This document shows, piece by piece, positions 8,494 through 17,910 of a stretch of 64,000 nt of DNA; positions within the stretch are counted from its first letter, which is position 1; each line of letters begins with the position of its first letter. Under the pieces are notes generated by a model. It had not been told where the DNA came from and searched no databases. It worked only from the letters and a program-made list of their open reading frames with translations. The position numbers were made by a program, and so were the translations under genes. This DNA comes from Candidatus Didemnitutus sp. (lineage in GTDB: Bacteria > Verrucomicrobiota > Verrucomicrobiia > Opitutales > Opitutaceae): contig JAHCAY010000001.1 of NCBI GenBank assembly GCA_019634575.1, forward strand, positions 3,410,001 through 3,474,000. The letters are read 5' to 3'.

Positions 8494-9666
8494 TCAGATT
8501 TTGCCCGCCTTGCGCTGGGCGACCATCTTGTAGAAGTCCTCGAAGAGCGGGTCGGCGTCGTTCGGGCCGGGGGCGGCTTCGGGGTGATACTGCACGCAGA
8601 ACACCGGCAGCTCTTTGTGGCGGAGGCCTTCGACCGTGTTGTCGTTCAGGTTGATCTCCGTGACGACGGCGCCCTTGCCCTCGATTGATTTCGGGTCGGT
8701 GGCGAAGCCGTGATTTTGCGCGGTGATCGAGACGCGGCCGGTTTCGAGGTTCTTCACCGGCTGGTTGCCGCCGCGGTGGCCGAACTTGAGCTTGTAGGTC
8801 GTGCCGCCGAGGGCGTGCGTGATCATCTGGTGGCCGAGGCAGATGCCGAAGGTCGGGTAATCCGGCAGCAGCGCGCTGACCGTTTGGTGGATGTAGGGCA
8901 ACGCGGCCGGATCGCCGGGGCCGTTGGAGAGGAAGAGGCAATCGACGCCGGCTTCGCGCACTTGTTCGTGCGTGGCGGTGGCGGGGAAAACGTGCACCTC
9001 GAAGCCGTGACGGACGAGTTTGCGGAAGATGGTGTATTTCGCACCGTAGTCGAAGGCGGCGACCTTGAACTTCTTCGTGTGCGGCGGCTGCACGCCGAGC
9101 GTGGTGCCGACGGGGAGATAGGCGGCGTTGTGGCGCGTCGGGTCGGTGTCGCTCCAGATGTAGGGCGCCTTGCAAGTCGTGTCCTTGACGTAATCGCTGC
9201 CGGCCATGTCCTGCCAGCCGCGGGCGCGGGCGACGGCGTCGGCGTCGGAGATGGGCAATGTGCTCAGGCAGCTCTTCATCGCGCCGGTGACGCGGAGTTT
9301 TTTGGTGAGCGCGCGGGTGTCGATTTCGCTGATGCCGGGGATGCCGTATTTCTTGAGATAGGCGTCGAGCGACATCTGGCTGCGCCAGTTGCTGACGACG
9401 GGCGAGACCTCGCGCACGACGAAGCCGGACGCCTTCGGGCCGCTGTGCTCCTCGTCCTCGACATTGATGCCGTAGTTGCCGATCTGCACGGCGGTCATCG
9501 TGACGATCTGGCCGAAGTAGGAGGGGTCTGTGAGGATTTCCTGATAGCCGGTCAGCGAGGTGTTGAACACACATTCGCCGGCGATGGTGGCGGCGGCGCC
9601 GAACGCGGCACCGTGGAACACCGTGCCATCTTCGAGCGCGAGGACTGCGGGCTGGGGAGCGGACAT
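8494..9666 (-). CDS. carA: Carbamoyl-phosphate synthase small (glutaminase) subunit
   Basis: 390 residues. The N-terminal domain begins ALEDGTVFHG and contains ECVFNTSLTGYQEILTDPSY. The C-terminal class I glutamine amidotransferase domain has the catalytic Cys276 in FGICLGHQ and the His/Glu pair in CVQYHPEAAPGP. It releases ammonia from glutamine for the large subunit CarB, feeding pyrimidine and arginine synthesis in the cytoplasm. carB is not in the window, so the genes are unlinked here. The ATG at 9666 was chosen because the family N-terminus begins at this point. Confidence 0.95.
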   Translation of the reverse strand: MSAPQPAVLALEDGTVFHGAAFGAAATIAGECVFNTSLTGYQEILTDPSYFGQIVTMTAVQIGNYGINVEDEEHSGPKASGFVVREVSPVVSNWRSQMSLDAYLKKYGIPGISEIDTRALTKKLRVTGAMKSCLSTLPISDADAVARARGWQDMAGSDYVKDTTCKAPYIWSDTDPTRHNAAYLPVGTTLGVQPPHTKKFKVAAFDYGAKYTIFRKLVRHGFEVHVFPATATHEQVREAGVDCLFLSNGPGDPAALPYIHQTVSALLPDYPTFGICLGHQMITHALGGTTYKLKFGHRGGNQPVKNLETGRVSITAQNHGFATDPKSIEGKGAVVTEINLNDNTVEGLRHKELPVFCVQYHPEAAPGPNDADPLFEDFYKMVAQRKAGKI

Positions 9667-9766
9667 TAAAGACGCACGAAAGGCAGTTCTGCGGACCCTG
9701 TCTAGAGGTTTTCCCAAAATCCCCCTGCTGTGACGCAGACGGAGCGCGGGCGCTGCTCCCCAAGCC

Positions 9767-10459
9767 TCACTCCACCAACCGATACCCGATGCCGGCCTCG
9801 GTGCGGAGGTGGCGTGGGGTGGCGGGGGTGGCTTCGAGTTTCTGCCGGAGATGCGTCATGTGCACGCGCAGGTAGTCGGTGCGCTCCTCGGCGGCCGGGC
9901 CCCAGACTTCGCGGAGAATCTGCCGCTGCGTCACCACCTTGCCGCGGTGTTGGACGAGCAGCCGGAGAAACGAGAACTCCTTCGCCGTCAGATGCACTTC
10001 CGCGCCAGCGCGCCGCACGACGCGTCCGGCGAGGTCGATCTCGATGTCGCCGAATTTCACCAACGCCGCCTCCGATGCCGCTGGTGCACGACGCAAGATG
10101 GCGCGCACGCGCGCCAGCAGTTCGCGTCCACCGAAAGGCTTGGTCAGGTAGTCGTCCGCGCCGGCGTCGAGCGCGGCGATCTTGTCCTCTTCGCCTTCGC
10201 GCACGGACAACACCAGCACGGGCACGCGCGACCACTCGCGCAGGCGGCGGATGACCTCGACGCCATCGAGGTCGGGCAGGCCGAGATCGAGGATGATGCC
10301 GTCCGGTGCCTGATGCGCGACCTCCTGCAAGCCGAGCGTGGCGTTCTCCGCCTCGCGCACGACGTAACCGCCCGACTCAAGCGTCACGCGCAGGAGCCGC
10401 CGGATCTGCTTCTCGTCGTCCACGACGAGCAGGGAGGCGTTGGCGGCGGACACAGTCAT
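9767..10459 (-). CDS. kdpE: Response regulator KdpE
   Basis: 230 residues. The OmpR-type receiver has DDE at 14-16, phosphoacceptor Asp58 in ILDLGLPDLDG and KPF. It is followed by a winged-helix DNA-binding domain (LTAKEFSFLRLLVQHRG, LRVHMTHLRQKLE, TEAGIGYRL). The ATG overlaps the kdpD stop by 4 bp, which indicates translational coupling. With KdpD it should activate kdpABC at low potassium or high osmolarity. It is the last gene of the operon. The usual order, kdpABCDE, is kept. Confidence 0.95.
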   Translation of the reverse strand: MTVSAANASLLVVDDEKQIRRLLRVTLESGGYVVREAENATLGLQEVAHQAPDGIILDLGLPDLDGVEVIRRLREWSRVPVLVLSVREGEEDKIAALDAGADDYLTKPFGGRELLARVRAILRRAPAASEAALVKFGDIEIDLAGRVVRRAGAEVHLTAKEFSFLRLLVQHRGKVVTQRQILREVWGPAAEERTDYLRVHMTHLRQKLEATPATPRHLRTEAGIGYRLVE

Positions 10460-13116
10460 TCGGCCGGAGGAGACTGGGGCTTGCGGTGCGGCAGGTAAAT
10501 CGTGAACACCGCGCCGCCACCGGGGTTGGCGCCGACCACGATCTCGCCGCCTTGCGCCGCAACGAAGCCGCGCACGAGCGACAGGCCGAGCCCGAGGCCG
10601 CCGGCGCGGGCCGCGTCGCCACGCTCGAATTTCTTGAACAGCCGCTCGCGCATCTCCAGCGGAAAGCCCGGACCGCGGTCCGCCACGGTGAAAAACATGC
10701 GTTGCCCGCCGCGCTCCGTGCCGGCGGTGACGAAGACCGGCGTGCCGTCCGGCGTGTGGCGCGCGGCGTTGAGCAGCAGGTTGGCGAGCGCCTGCTCCGT
10801 CAGCGCGAAATCTGCGCGCACGGGCGGCAAGTCGGCCGGCACGACGATCTCGAGCGGATGACCGACCAGCTCGTCGCGCACCCCGTCGAGGGCGGCGTTG
10901 ATCAGGTCGCGCGCGTCGCACCAATCGAGCCGCGGCCGCAGCGCGCCGCTCTCGAGTCGCGTCTGGTCGAGCAGGTTGCCTACGAGCCGGTTCAACCGCC
11001 GCGCGGCGGCGCGCGCTTCGTCGACGAGCGTGCCTTGCAGGCTGGTCGGAGCGTCGGCCAGGTTTTCCAACGAGCCGGTGATGACCGCCAGTGGCGTGCG
11101 CAGCTCGTGTGACACGCTGTCGAGCAGCACGCGATGGAGTTTCTCCGACTCGGCGAGCAGCTTCTCGCGTTCGCTCGCCTCGCGCAGTTGTTCCTGTTCG
11201 ACGCTGAGCGCGAGCTGGCGGGCGAAAGCCTCGATCAGATCGCGCTGGGCGAGCGTCAGGTCGCGGTCGCGCGGCACGGCGACGCCGAGCACGCCGATGG
11301 CGCGGTCCTCACGCACGAGCGGCAGGTAGAACGCCGTCGCGGCCGGCAGCGTGTCGGTGAAGCGTCCGGCGGGTCGCCGGTGCAGCAGCACCCAGTCGGC
11401 GACGCCGCGCTCCTTGGCGTCGAGAGCGAACGAGCCGGCGAAGTGAGGCGTGAGCGTCGCCGCGTCGTGTCCGAGCAGGAGGGCGGTCTTGGCGCCGAAG
11501 AGCTGGTCGGCTTGGCGCAGCGCGGCGAAGACGGCCTCGTCGAGCGTGCGCGCGGCGGCGAGCGCGCGGGTGAGTTGGAACAGTGCCACGGCGCGCCCCT
11601 CGCGGCGGCGCTCGGCGACCGCCTGGGCGCGGATGCGCGCGGTGAGTTGACCGGCCACGAGCGCGACGACGAAATACGTGCCGAAGAGCAGACCGTCCTC
11701 GACCTTCTCGATGCGGAAGGTGAAACGCGGCGGGATGAAGAGGAAATTCCATGCCAGAGCGCTGAGCACGCCGGCCGCGAGGACCGGCCCGCGGCCGACG
11801 CGCAGGCAGAGCAGGATCGTGGCGAGCAGGTAGACGAGGCCGCACGCGAGGTAGTAATTCGGCGGCAAAAGCAGGCCGCCGAGCGTGATGACGGCCAGTG
11901 TGGCGCCAGCGAACGCGTATTCGCCTGCGCCGCTGCGCAGCTCGTGGTCGAAGCGCACGAGATCCATCAGCGGCGCGCGGTCTTCGACCGGCACGACGTA
12001 GACGTCGATCTTGCCGCCGAGGCGGAGCAGCCGGTCGACCAACGTGCCGCGCCAGAGGTCGAGCCAGCGGCGCGTGCGCGGCTTGCCGATGACGATCTGC
12101 GTGGCGTTATGCTGGATGGCGGAGCGGACGAGCGCGGCGGCGATGTCCTCGTCCTGCGTCACGACGATCTCGGCGCCGAGTTCGCGTGCGAGAGCGAGGT
12201 TCTGGTCGAGTCGGCGCTGGTCTTCGGGCGCGAGCGGCGAAAGCGGTTCGACGTGCACGGCGAGCCACGCTGCGCCTTGCGCCGCGGCGAGGCGGCGCGT
12301 CCAGCGCACGAGCTGGGTGGAAAATGGGCTCGCGCCCACGGCGACGAGCAGACGCTCGCCGCTGCGCCAGACGGTCTGCTTGGCGGCACCGGAACGCAGA
12401 TCGCGCAGCTGGCGGTCGACGCGCTCGGCGGTGTAGCGGAGGGCGAGTTCGCGCAGCGCGGCGAGGTGGGATTCCTGAAAAAAGTTTTCCGCGGCCGCCG
12501 CCGCGCGTTCGCCGAGGTAGACTTTGCCTTCCTGCAAGCGCTCGAGCAACGCCTCGGGCGTGAGGTCGACGAGCTCGAGCTCGTCGGCGAGGTCGAGCAC
12601 GGAGTCGGGCACAGTCTCGCGTTGCACGGCGCCGGTGATGCCGCGCACGGCGTCGGCGCGCGACTCGACGTGTTGGATGTTGAGCGTGGTGAGGATGTCG
12701 ATGCCGGACTCGAGCAACTCCACGACGTCCTGCCAGCGCTTGGTGTGGCGCGAGCCGGGAGCGTTGGTGTGGGCGAGCTCGTCGACGAGCAGCAGGCGTG
12801 GTGCACGGACGCGTGCGGCCTCGAGGTCGAGTTCGCCGAGTTGCGCGCCGCGATGCTCAATGGCGCGGCGCGGCAGAACGGTCAGGCCGGACAACAGCGC
12901 TTCGGTCTCGGTGCGGCCGTGCGTCTCGACGAGGCCGACCAGGACGTCGGTGCCGGCGGCGCGTTCGCGCTGGGCGGCGCGCAGCATGGCGTAGGTCTTG
13001 CCCACGCCGGGGCACATCCCGAGGAAGATCTTCAAGTGTCCGCGCCGCGCCCGGGCCGCGCGTGTCTGCAACGCAGCGAGCAGCGAATCGGGATCGGGTC
13101 GGACGGAGTCGTTCAC
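10456..13116 (-). CDS. kdpD: Osmosensitive potassium channel histidine kinase KdpD
   Basis: 886 residues, full length. The N-terminal KdpD domain has a Walker A motif (GMCPGVGKTYAM, about residues 33-44) and DELAHTN. A USP-like domain follows, then four closely spaced membrane helices around residues 395-490, a GAF-like region, HisKA with His670 in SVSHELRTP, and the ATPase domain with DRGPGFP and GLGLGLS. It senses potassium and turgor and controls KdpE. Its start overlaps kdpC by 4 bp. All expected domains are present and nothing is truncated. Confidence 0.95.
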   Translation of the reverse strand: MNDSVRPDPDSLLAALQTRAARARRGHLKIFLGMCPGVGKTYAMLRAAQRERAAGTDVLVGLVETHGRTETEALLSGLTVLPRRAIEHRGAQLGELDLEAARVRAPRLLLVDELAHTNAPGSRHTKRWQDVVELLESGIDILTTLNIQHVESRADAVRGITGAVQRETVPDSVLDLADELELVDLTPEALLERLQEGKVYLGERAAAAAENFFQESHLAALRELALRYTAERVDRQLRDLRSGAAKQTVWRSGERLLVAVGASPFSTQLVRWTRRLAAAQGAAWLAVHVEPLSPLAPEDQRRLDQNLALARELGAEIVVTQDEDIAAALVRSAIQHNATQIVIGKPRTRRWLDLWRGTLVDRLLRLGGKIDVYVVPVEDRAPLMDLVRFDHELRSGAGEYAFAGATLAVITLGGLLLPPNYYLACGLVYLLATILLCLRVGRGPVLAAGVLSALAWNFLFIPPRFTFRIEKVEDGLLFGTYFVVALVAGQLTARIRAQAVAERRREGRAVALFQLTRALAAARTLDEAVFAALRQADQLFGAKTALLLGHDAATLTPHFAGSFALDAKERGVADWVLLHRRPAGRFTDTLPAATAFYLPLVREDRAIGVLGVAVPRDRDLTLAQRDLIEAFARQLALSVEQEQLREASEREKLLAESEKLHRVLLDSVSHELRTPLAVITGSLENLADAPTSLQGTLVDEARAAARRLNRLVGNLLDQTRLESGALRPRLDWCDARDLINAALDGVRDELVGHPLEIVVPADLPPVRADFALTEQALANLLLNAARHTPDGTPVFVTAGTERGGQRMFFTVADRGPGFPLEMRERLFKKFERGDAARAGGLGLGLSLVRGFVAAQGGEIVVGANPGGGAVFTIYLPHRKPQSPPAE

Positions 13117-13673
13117 GGAGCGGCGAAGGTGCGATCGAGCGCGAGGTTGAGGCGGAGGACGTTGACGCGGGCCGGACTAAGCTGCCCGCCTTCGGTGTGG
13201 CGCGCAACGAGTTCGACGAGCGCATTTCGTTGGGCCGGCGTGAGGTGCCGGGCGGAGGCGACGCGATCGATTTGGAAGCGGACGGCGGCCGGTGAGAGGT
13301 CCGGATCGAGCCCGCTGCCGCTGGCGGTGAGCAGATCGGCAGGGACTCCGGTGATGTCCAAAGGCGCGAAGGCGGTGCGGCGCTCGGCGATGGACTTGGC
13401 CAGCGCAGCGCTGGTCCAGGCCTGGTTGCTGGCGCCGGAGGCGACCGTGGCGTAGTCGCCAGCGGACGGGCGCGGCCAGAAGTAGCGCGGGTCGGTGGTC
13501 TTTTGCGCGAGCAGCGCGGAGCCGACGAGCCGTCCGTCGCGGCGCACGAGCGAGCCTTCGGCGGCGTCGCGGAAAAACGCGCGACCGATGGCCCAGACGG
13601 CGAGCGGGTAGAGCAGGCCGGCCAGAAGTGTGAGCGCGATGAGCAGGCGCAGGGCGGAGAGAGTGGTTTTCAT
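13113..13673 (-). CDS. kdpC: Potassium-transporting ATPase subunit KdpC
   Basis: 186 residues. One N-terminal membrane helix (ALRLLIALTLLAGLLYPLAVWAI) precedes a periplasmic domain with GSALLAQ, DPRYFWPRPSA and the ending LNLALD, all typical of KdpC. It assists KdpA and KdpB in assembling the high-affinity K+ pump. The ATG at 13673 was chosen because it directly precedes the helix. It is separated from kdpB by an unusual 184-bp gap holding an inverted repeat, while its other end overlaps kdpD. Confidence 0.95.
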   Translation of the reverse strand: MKTTLSALRLLIALTLLAGLLYPLAVWAIGRAFFRDAAEGSLVRRDGRLVGSALLAQKTTDPRYFWPRPSAGDYATVASGASNQAWTSAALAKSIAERRTAFAPLDITGVPADLLTASGSGLDPDLSPAAVRFQIDRVASARHLTPAQRNALVELVARHTEGGQLSPARVNVLRLNLALDRTFAAP

Positions 13674-13692
13674 GAAATTCGGCAGAAGTTTT

Positions 13693-13831
13693 AACACAGA
13701 GGGCGCGGAGGACACAGAGAGTCCGGAGGCTCACACGAAGGAAGCGAAGGCAGCGACGGTCGGCGCTCTGCGCTTCCTGCCGGCGCATTCTTCGGGTGAA
13801 ATTTCTCTGCGTCCTCTGTGACCTCTGTGTT
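13693..13831. repeat. Inverted-repeat element inside the kdp operon (CACAGAGG type)
   Basis: The left end at 13693-13720 begins AACACAGAGGGCGCGGAGG. The right end at 13804-13831 matches its reverse complement at 24 of 28 positions. About 83 bp lie between. A single end of the same sequence occurs at 51119-51146. The element fills most of the kdpB-kdpC gap, so it appears to be an insertion into an otherwise tightly packed operon. Confidence 0.6.
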
Positions 13832-13857
13832 CAAGATTGAATTGGCTCGGGCGTGCA

Positions 13858-15933
13858 TTACGCGAGATGCGTGGCGACGAGGAGCAGGTCGATGAGCTTG
13901 ATGCCGGCGAACGGCGCGACGAGGCCGCCGAGGCCGTAAACGACGAGGTTGCGGCGCAGCAGGTCGGCGGCGGGCAACGCGCGGTAGGCGACGCCGCGCA
14001 AGGCGAGCGGCACGAGCGCGACGATGATGAGCGCGTTGAAGATCACGGCGCTGAGAATCGCGCTCTGCGGCGAGTGCAGTGCCATGAGGTTCAGCGCGGC
14101 GAGCGGGCCGGCGCCGCCGGCGACGGCGTAAAGGCCGGCGAACATCGCGGGGATGATGGCGAAGTATTTCGCGACGTCGTTGGCGACCGAGAACGTCGTG
14201 AGCGCGCCGCGCGTCATGAGCAGCTGTTTGCCGATCTCGACGATCTCGATGAGCTTCGTCGGGTTCGAGTCGAGGTCCACCATGTTGCCGGCTTCGCGTG
14301 CGGCTTGCGTGCCGGTGTTCATGGCGACGCCGACATCGGCTTGGGCGAGCGCGGGCGCGTCGTTGGTGCCGTCGCCGGTCATCGCGACGAGACGGCCGGC
14401 GGATTGCTCGGCGCGGATGCGCGCGAGTTTCATCTCGGGCGTGGCTTGCGCGAGGAAGTCGTCCACGCCGGCCTCGGCGGCGATGGCGGCGGCGGTGAGC
14501 GGATTGTCGCCGGTGATCATCACGGTGCGGATGCCCATGCGGCGGAGTTCGGCGAAGCGCTCCTTGATGCCGCCCTTGACGACGTCCTTGAGGTAAACGA
14601 CACCGAGCGCGGTCGCGCCCTCGGCGACGACGAGCGGTGTGCCGCCGGCCTTGGCGATGCGCTCGACCGTGGCGGCGACCTCGGCGGGCCACGCGCCGCC
14701 TTGCGCGGCGGCCCACGCGCGCACGCTGTCGGCGGCGCCCTTGCGGATGGAACGGCCGGCGAGATCGACGCCGCTCATGCGCGTCTGCGCGGCGAAGGGC
14801 ACGAATGTCGCGTGCGGCGCGGCGACCTCGCGTTCGCGCAGGTTGAATTTTTCCTTTGCGAGCACGGCGATGCTGCGGCCCTCGGGCGTCTCGTCGGCGA
14901 GCGAGGCGAGTTGCGCGGCGGAGGCGAGTCGCTCGGCAGTGACGCCGGGTGCGGGGAGAAACTCGACGGCCTGACGGTTGCCGAGCGTGATAGTGCCGGT
15001 CTTGTCGAGGAGGAGGACGTCGATGTCGCCGGCGGCCTCGACGGCGCGGCCGGAGGTGGCGATGACGTTACGGCGGATGAGGCGGTCGATGCCGCTGATA
15101 CCGATGGCGCTGAGCAGGCCGCCGATGGTCGTGGGAATCAGGCAGACGAAGAGCGACACGAGCACGGGCAGCGAAGTGTCCACCGCGCCGGGTTGGCCGG
15201 CGAGCGACTCGCTGAAGCGGGCGAAAAACGGCAGCGTCGCCACGACGCCGAGGAAGACGGCCGTGAGCGCGACCAGCAGGATGCCGAGGGCGATTTCGTT
15301 CGGTGTGCGTTGACGCGAGGCGCCTTCGACGAGGCCGATCATGCGGTCCAGGAAACCTGCGCCCGGCTCGACGGTCACGCGCACGACGATGCGGTCGCTC
15401 AACACGCGCGTGCCGCCGGTGACGGCGCTGCGGTCGCCGCCGCTCTCGCGGACGACGGGTGCGGACTCGCCGGTAATGGCGGATTCGTCCACGCTGGCGA
15501 TGCCTTCGATGATTTCGCCGTCGGCCGGGATGACGTCGCGCGCTTCGCAGACGACCACGTCACCTTTGCGGAGATCAGTGGCGGCGACGCGTTCTTCCGT
15601 GTGATCGCGGCGGAGGCGACGCGCGAAGACTTGGGCGCGGGCGCGCTTGAGCGAGTCGGCTTGGGCCTTGCCGCGGCCTTCGGCGATCGCTTCGGCGAAC
15701 GTCGCGAACAGCACGGTGAACCACAGCCAGAGCGTGATTTGGAGCGTGAAGCCGGTGAGCGCGCCGGCGAGCAGATCGCGCGCGGCGACGGCGGTGACGG
15801 CGAGGGCGCCGAGCGCGGTGACGAAGATGACGGGATTGCGCCAGAGTGCGCGCGGGTCGAGCTTGCGCACGGCATCGAGCGCGGCGCGGCGGAGCAGAGT
15901 GGAATCCCAGGCGGAAGCGCGGGCGGTTTTCAT
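13858..15933 (-). CDS. kdpB: Potassium-transporting P-type ATPase subunit KdpB
   Basis: 691 residues, normal length. The P-type ATPase signatures are present: the actuator TGES, phosphorylated Asp310 in DKTGTITLG, the nucleotide-binding KGAADSV, and the hinge [11 protein letters not shown]. Membrane helices lie at about residues 36-90, 218-275 and the C-terminal 110 residues. It is the catalytic subunit that powers K+ uptake through KdpA. It is separated from kdpA by 93 bp that hold a perfect palindrome. Confidence 0.97.
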   Translation of the reverse strand: MKTARASAWDSTLLRRAALDAVRKLDPRALWRNPVIFVTALGALAVTAVAARDLLAGALTGFTLQITLWLWFTVLFATFAEAIAEGRGKAQADSLKRARAQVFARRLRRDHTEERVAATDLRKGDVVVCEARDVIPADGEIIEGIASVDESAITGESAPVVRESGGDRSAVTGGTRVLSDRIVVRVTVEPGAGFLDRMIGLVEGASRQRTPNEIALGILLVALTAVFLGVVATLPFFARFSESLAGQPGAVDTSLPVLVSLFVCLIPTTIGGLLSAIGISGIDRLIRRNVIATSGRAVEAAGDIDVLLLDKTGTITLGNRQAVEFLPAPGVTAERLASAAQLASLADETPEGRSIAVLAKEKFNLREREVAAPHATFVPFAAQTRMSGVDLAGRSIRKGAADSVRAWAAAQGGAWPAEVAATVERIAKAGGTPLVVAEGATALGVVYLKDVVKGGIKERFAELRRMGIRTVMITGDNPLTAAAIAAEAGVDDFLAQATPEMKLARIRAEQSAGRLVAMTGDGTNDAPALAQADVGVAMNTGTQAAREAGNMVDLDSNPTKLIEIVEIGKQLLMTRGALTTFSVANDVAKYFAIIPAMFAGLYAVAGGAGPLAALNLMALHSPQSAILSAVIFNALIIVALVPLALRGVAYRALPAADLLRRNLVVYGLGGLVAPFAGIKLIDLLLVATHLA

Positions 15934-15981
15934 GGGCGGAAAGCGGAAAGGGGAGGAGTGAAGCAGCGGCGTGGTCGGCGA

Positions 15982-16006
15982 AATTGTAACCTATTAGGTT
16001 ACAATT
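15982..16006. repeat. CCTATTAGG palindrome, copy 1 (between kdpA and kdpB)
   Basis: Two perfect 11-nt arms (AATTGTAACCT / AGGTTACAATT) enclose a three-base ATT loop. It lies 21 bp past the kdpA stop and 49 bp before the kdpB start. The core is shared with copies at 32665 and 43879. In RNA it would fold into a hairpin able to act as a partial terminator or a 3'-end stabiliser. Confidence 0.75.
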
Positions 16007-16026
16007 ACCGGGGACGCGCGGGGTGG

Positions 16027-17712
16027 TCAGAACGTGCGGCCGGCGGCGAGGAGGAGGTGTTCGAGGACGGGGCCGAGGGTGAGCGCGGGGAAGTAGGTGA
16101 GCGCGGCGACGATCAGGATCACGGCGCTCAGGAGCACGGCGAACAGCGGGCCGTCGGTCGGGAACGTGCCGCTCGAGGGCGGCGTGATTTTTTTCGCGGC
16201 GAGCCGGCCAGCGAGTGCCAGCACGGGCACGATGACGCCGAAGCGCCCGAGCAGCATCGCGAGCGCACCGCCCCAGATGTAGAGGTCGCCGGTGGCGGTG
16301 AGGCTGCCGAAGGCGGAGCCGTTGTTGTTGGCCATCGAACCCCAGGCGTAGAGGATTTCGGTCAACGCGTGCGGGCCAGCATTGCCGGCGGCGGCGCGGC
16401 CGGCGGCGGTGGCGAACGACGCGGCGCAGCCGAGCAGCACGGCGGCGCAGGGCAGCAAAATCGCGAGCACGGCCATGCGCACCTCGAAGGCCTCGATTTT
16501 TTTGCCGAGGTATTCGGGTGTGCGGCCGACCATCAGGCCGGCGAGAAACACCGCGAGCACGACCATCGCCACCATGCCGTAGAGGCCGGAGCCGATGCCG
16601 CCGAAGATGATTTCGCCGAGCAGAATGTTGAACAGCGCCAGCCCGCCCGCGAGGGGAGAGAGCGAGGAGTGCATGGCGTTGACCGAGCCGTTGGAGGCGA
16701 CGGTGGTGGCGTTGGCCCAGAGAATCGACGGCGTGATGCCGAAGCGCAGCTCCTTGCCTTCGAGCGCGAGCGCGGCGGAGCCGGGTGTGGCGTATTCGGC
16801 CCAGAGCGAGAGACCAAGCGCGCCGAGGAAGAAGGCCAGCATCACGCCGTAGAGCACCCACGCGTGACGGCGCGCGCCGGTGAGCAAGCCGTAGGCGCGG
16901 ACGCACGCGGCGGGCAGGAGCAGGATCGCGAGCGTTTCGAGGAAGTTGGAGAGCGGTGTCGGGTTCTCGAACGGATGCGCGGAGTTCGCGCCGAAGAAGC
17001 CGCCGCCGTTCGTGCCGAGTTGCTTGATCGCGATCTGCGAGGCGGCCGGGCCGAGTGGGATGACTTGCGGCGCGCTGGAAAGCGTCGTGGCGGTCGGGTA
17101 GGGCGCGAAGGACTGCACGACGCCTTGCGAAACGAGCACGACGGCGAGCCCGAGCGAGAGCGGCAGCAACACGTAGAGCGTGGAGCGCACGAGATCGGCC
17201 CAGAAGTTGCCGAGTCCGGCGGTGGATTTGCGACTGAAGCTGCGGGCGAGCGCGGCCATCACCGCGAGACCGGTGGCGGCGCTGAGGAAGTTTTGCACGC
17301 CGAGCCCGGCCATCTGCGTGAGGTAACTGAGCGACGCCTCGCCGGAGTAGGCTTGCCAGTTGGTGTTGGTGAGGAACGAGACGGCGGTGTTCACCGCCAC
17401 GCCGAGCGGCACGGCGGCGAAGCCCTGCGGGTTGAGCGGCAGGTGCGCTTGGGCGAGCTGGAGCGCGAGGACGAAGCCGCCGCCGAGGAGATTGAAGACG
17501 ATCAGCGCTCCGGCGTAGCGCGGCCACGTCATCTCGGCGGAAGCGTCGAGGCCGCCCAGGCGGTAGATCGCGCGTTCGACCGGCGCGAGCCAGCGGAGAA
17601 GGGCCGGTGGCTCGCCACGCAGGACCGCCGCGAGCCAGGCGCCCAGCGGTGGCGTGGCGAGCACGAGCACGGCAACGAAGAGCGCGAGGTAAGTGACATC
17701 GGCGGCGGTCAT
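16027..17712 (-). CDS. kdpA: Potassium-transporting ATPase subunit KdpA
   Basis: 561 residues with about ten membrane helices. Family landmarks include TNTNWQAYSGE, LGTNGGGFFGANSAHPFENP, and GSMANNNGSAFGSL near the C-terminal third, which form the selectivity-filter regions of the K+ channel-like subunit. It is the first gene of kdpABCDE. No kdpF-like peptide could be found upstream; that gene is short and often missed, so its absence is not certain. The promoter should lie in 17713-17910, shared with divergent kamA. Confidence 0.96.
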   Translation of the reverse strand: MTAADVTYLALFVAVLVLATPPLGAWLAAVLRGEPPALLRWLAPVERAIYRLGGLDASAEMTWPRYAGALIVFNLLGGGFVLALQLAQAHLPLNPQGFAAVPLGVAVNTAVSFLTNTNWQAYSGEASLSYLTQMAGLGVQNFLSAATGLAVMAALARSFSRKSTAGLGNFWADLVRSTLYVLLPLSLGLAVVLVSQGVVQSFAPYPTATTLSSAPQVIPLGPAASQIAIKQLGTNGGGFFGANSAHPFENPTPLSNFLETLAILLLPAACVRAYGLLTGARRHAWVLYGVMLAFFLGALGLSLWAEYATPGSAALALEGKELRFGITPSILWANATTVASNGSVNAMHSSLSPLAGGLALFNILLGEIIFGGIGSGLYGMVAMVVLAVFLAGLMVGRTPEYLGKKIEAFEVRMAVLAILLPCAAVLLGCAASFATAAGRAAAGNAGPHALTEILYAWGSMANNNGSAFGSLTATGDLYIWGGALAMLLGRFGVIVPVLALAGRLAAKKITPPSSGTFPTDGPLFAVLLSAVILIVAALTYFPALTLGPVLEHLLLAAGRTF

Positions 17713-17910
17713 ACCCGAAGATATCGTTCGCTGCTTGCGCCGCCTAATTAAGTCCCGGTGCCGCGGCGCTAAGAAATCGCTAATTGCCCGTGGCTTATCC
17801 GGGTTGGGGCGCGAGGCCGCACCGGAAAGATTCGGGCGGAACTGTGCGGGTCATGTCGGCAAACCGCCGTTTGACACCCCCGGCCAACCGAATAGCCGTT
17901 TTGCAGCATC

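Noticed and set aside
13837..17751. A 1304-codon open frame on the plus strand opposite kdpA and kdpB
   Set aside because: It is the antisense of two well-conserved genes; long open antisense frames are expected at this GC content. The product is Arg/Glu/Gly-rich low complexity with no domain.
17713..17910. Search for a kdpF-like peptide before kdpA
   Set aside because: No short hydrophobic frame with a credible start was found next to kdpA on the minus strand.
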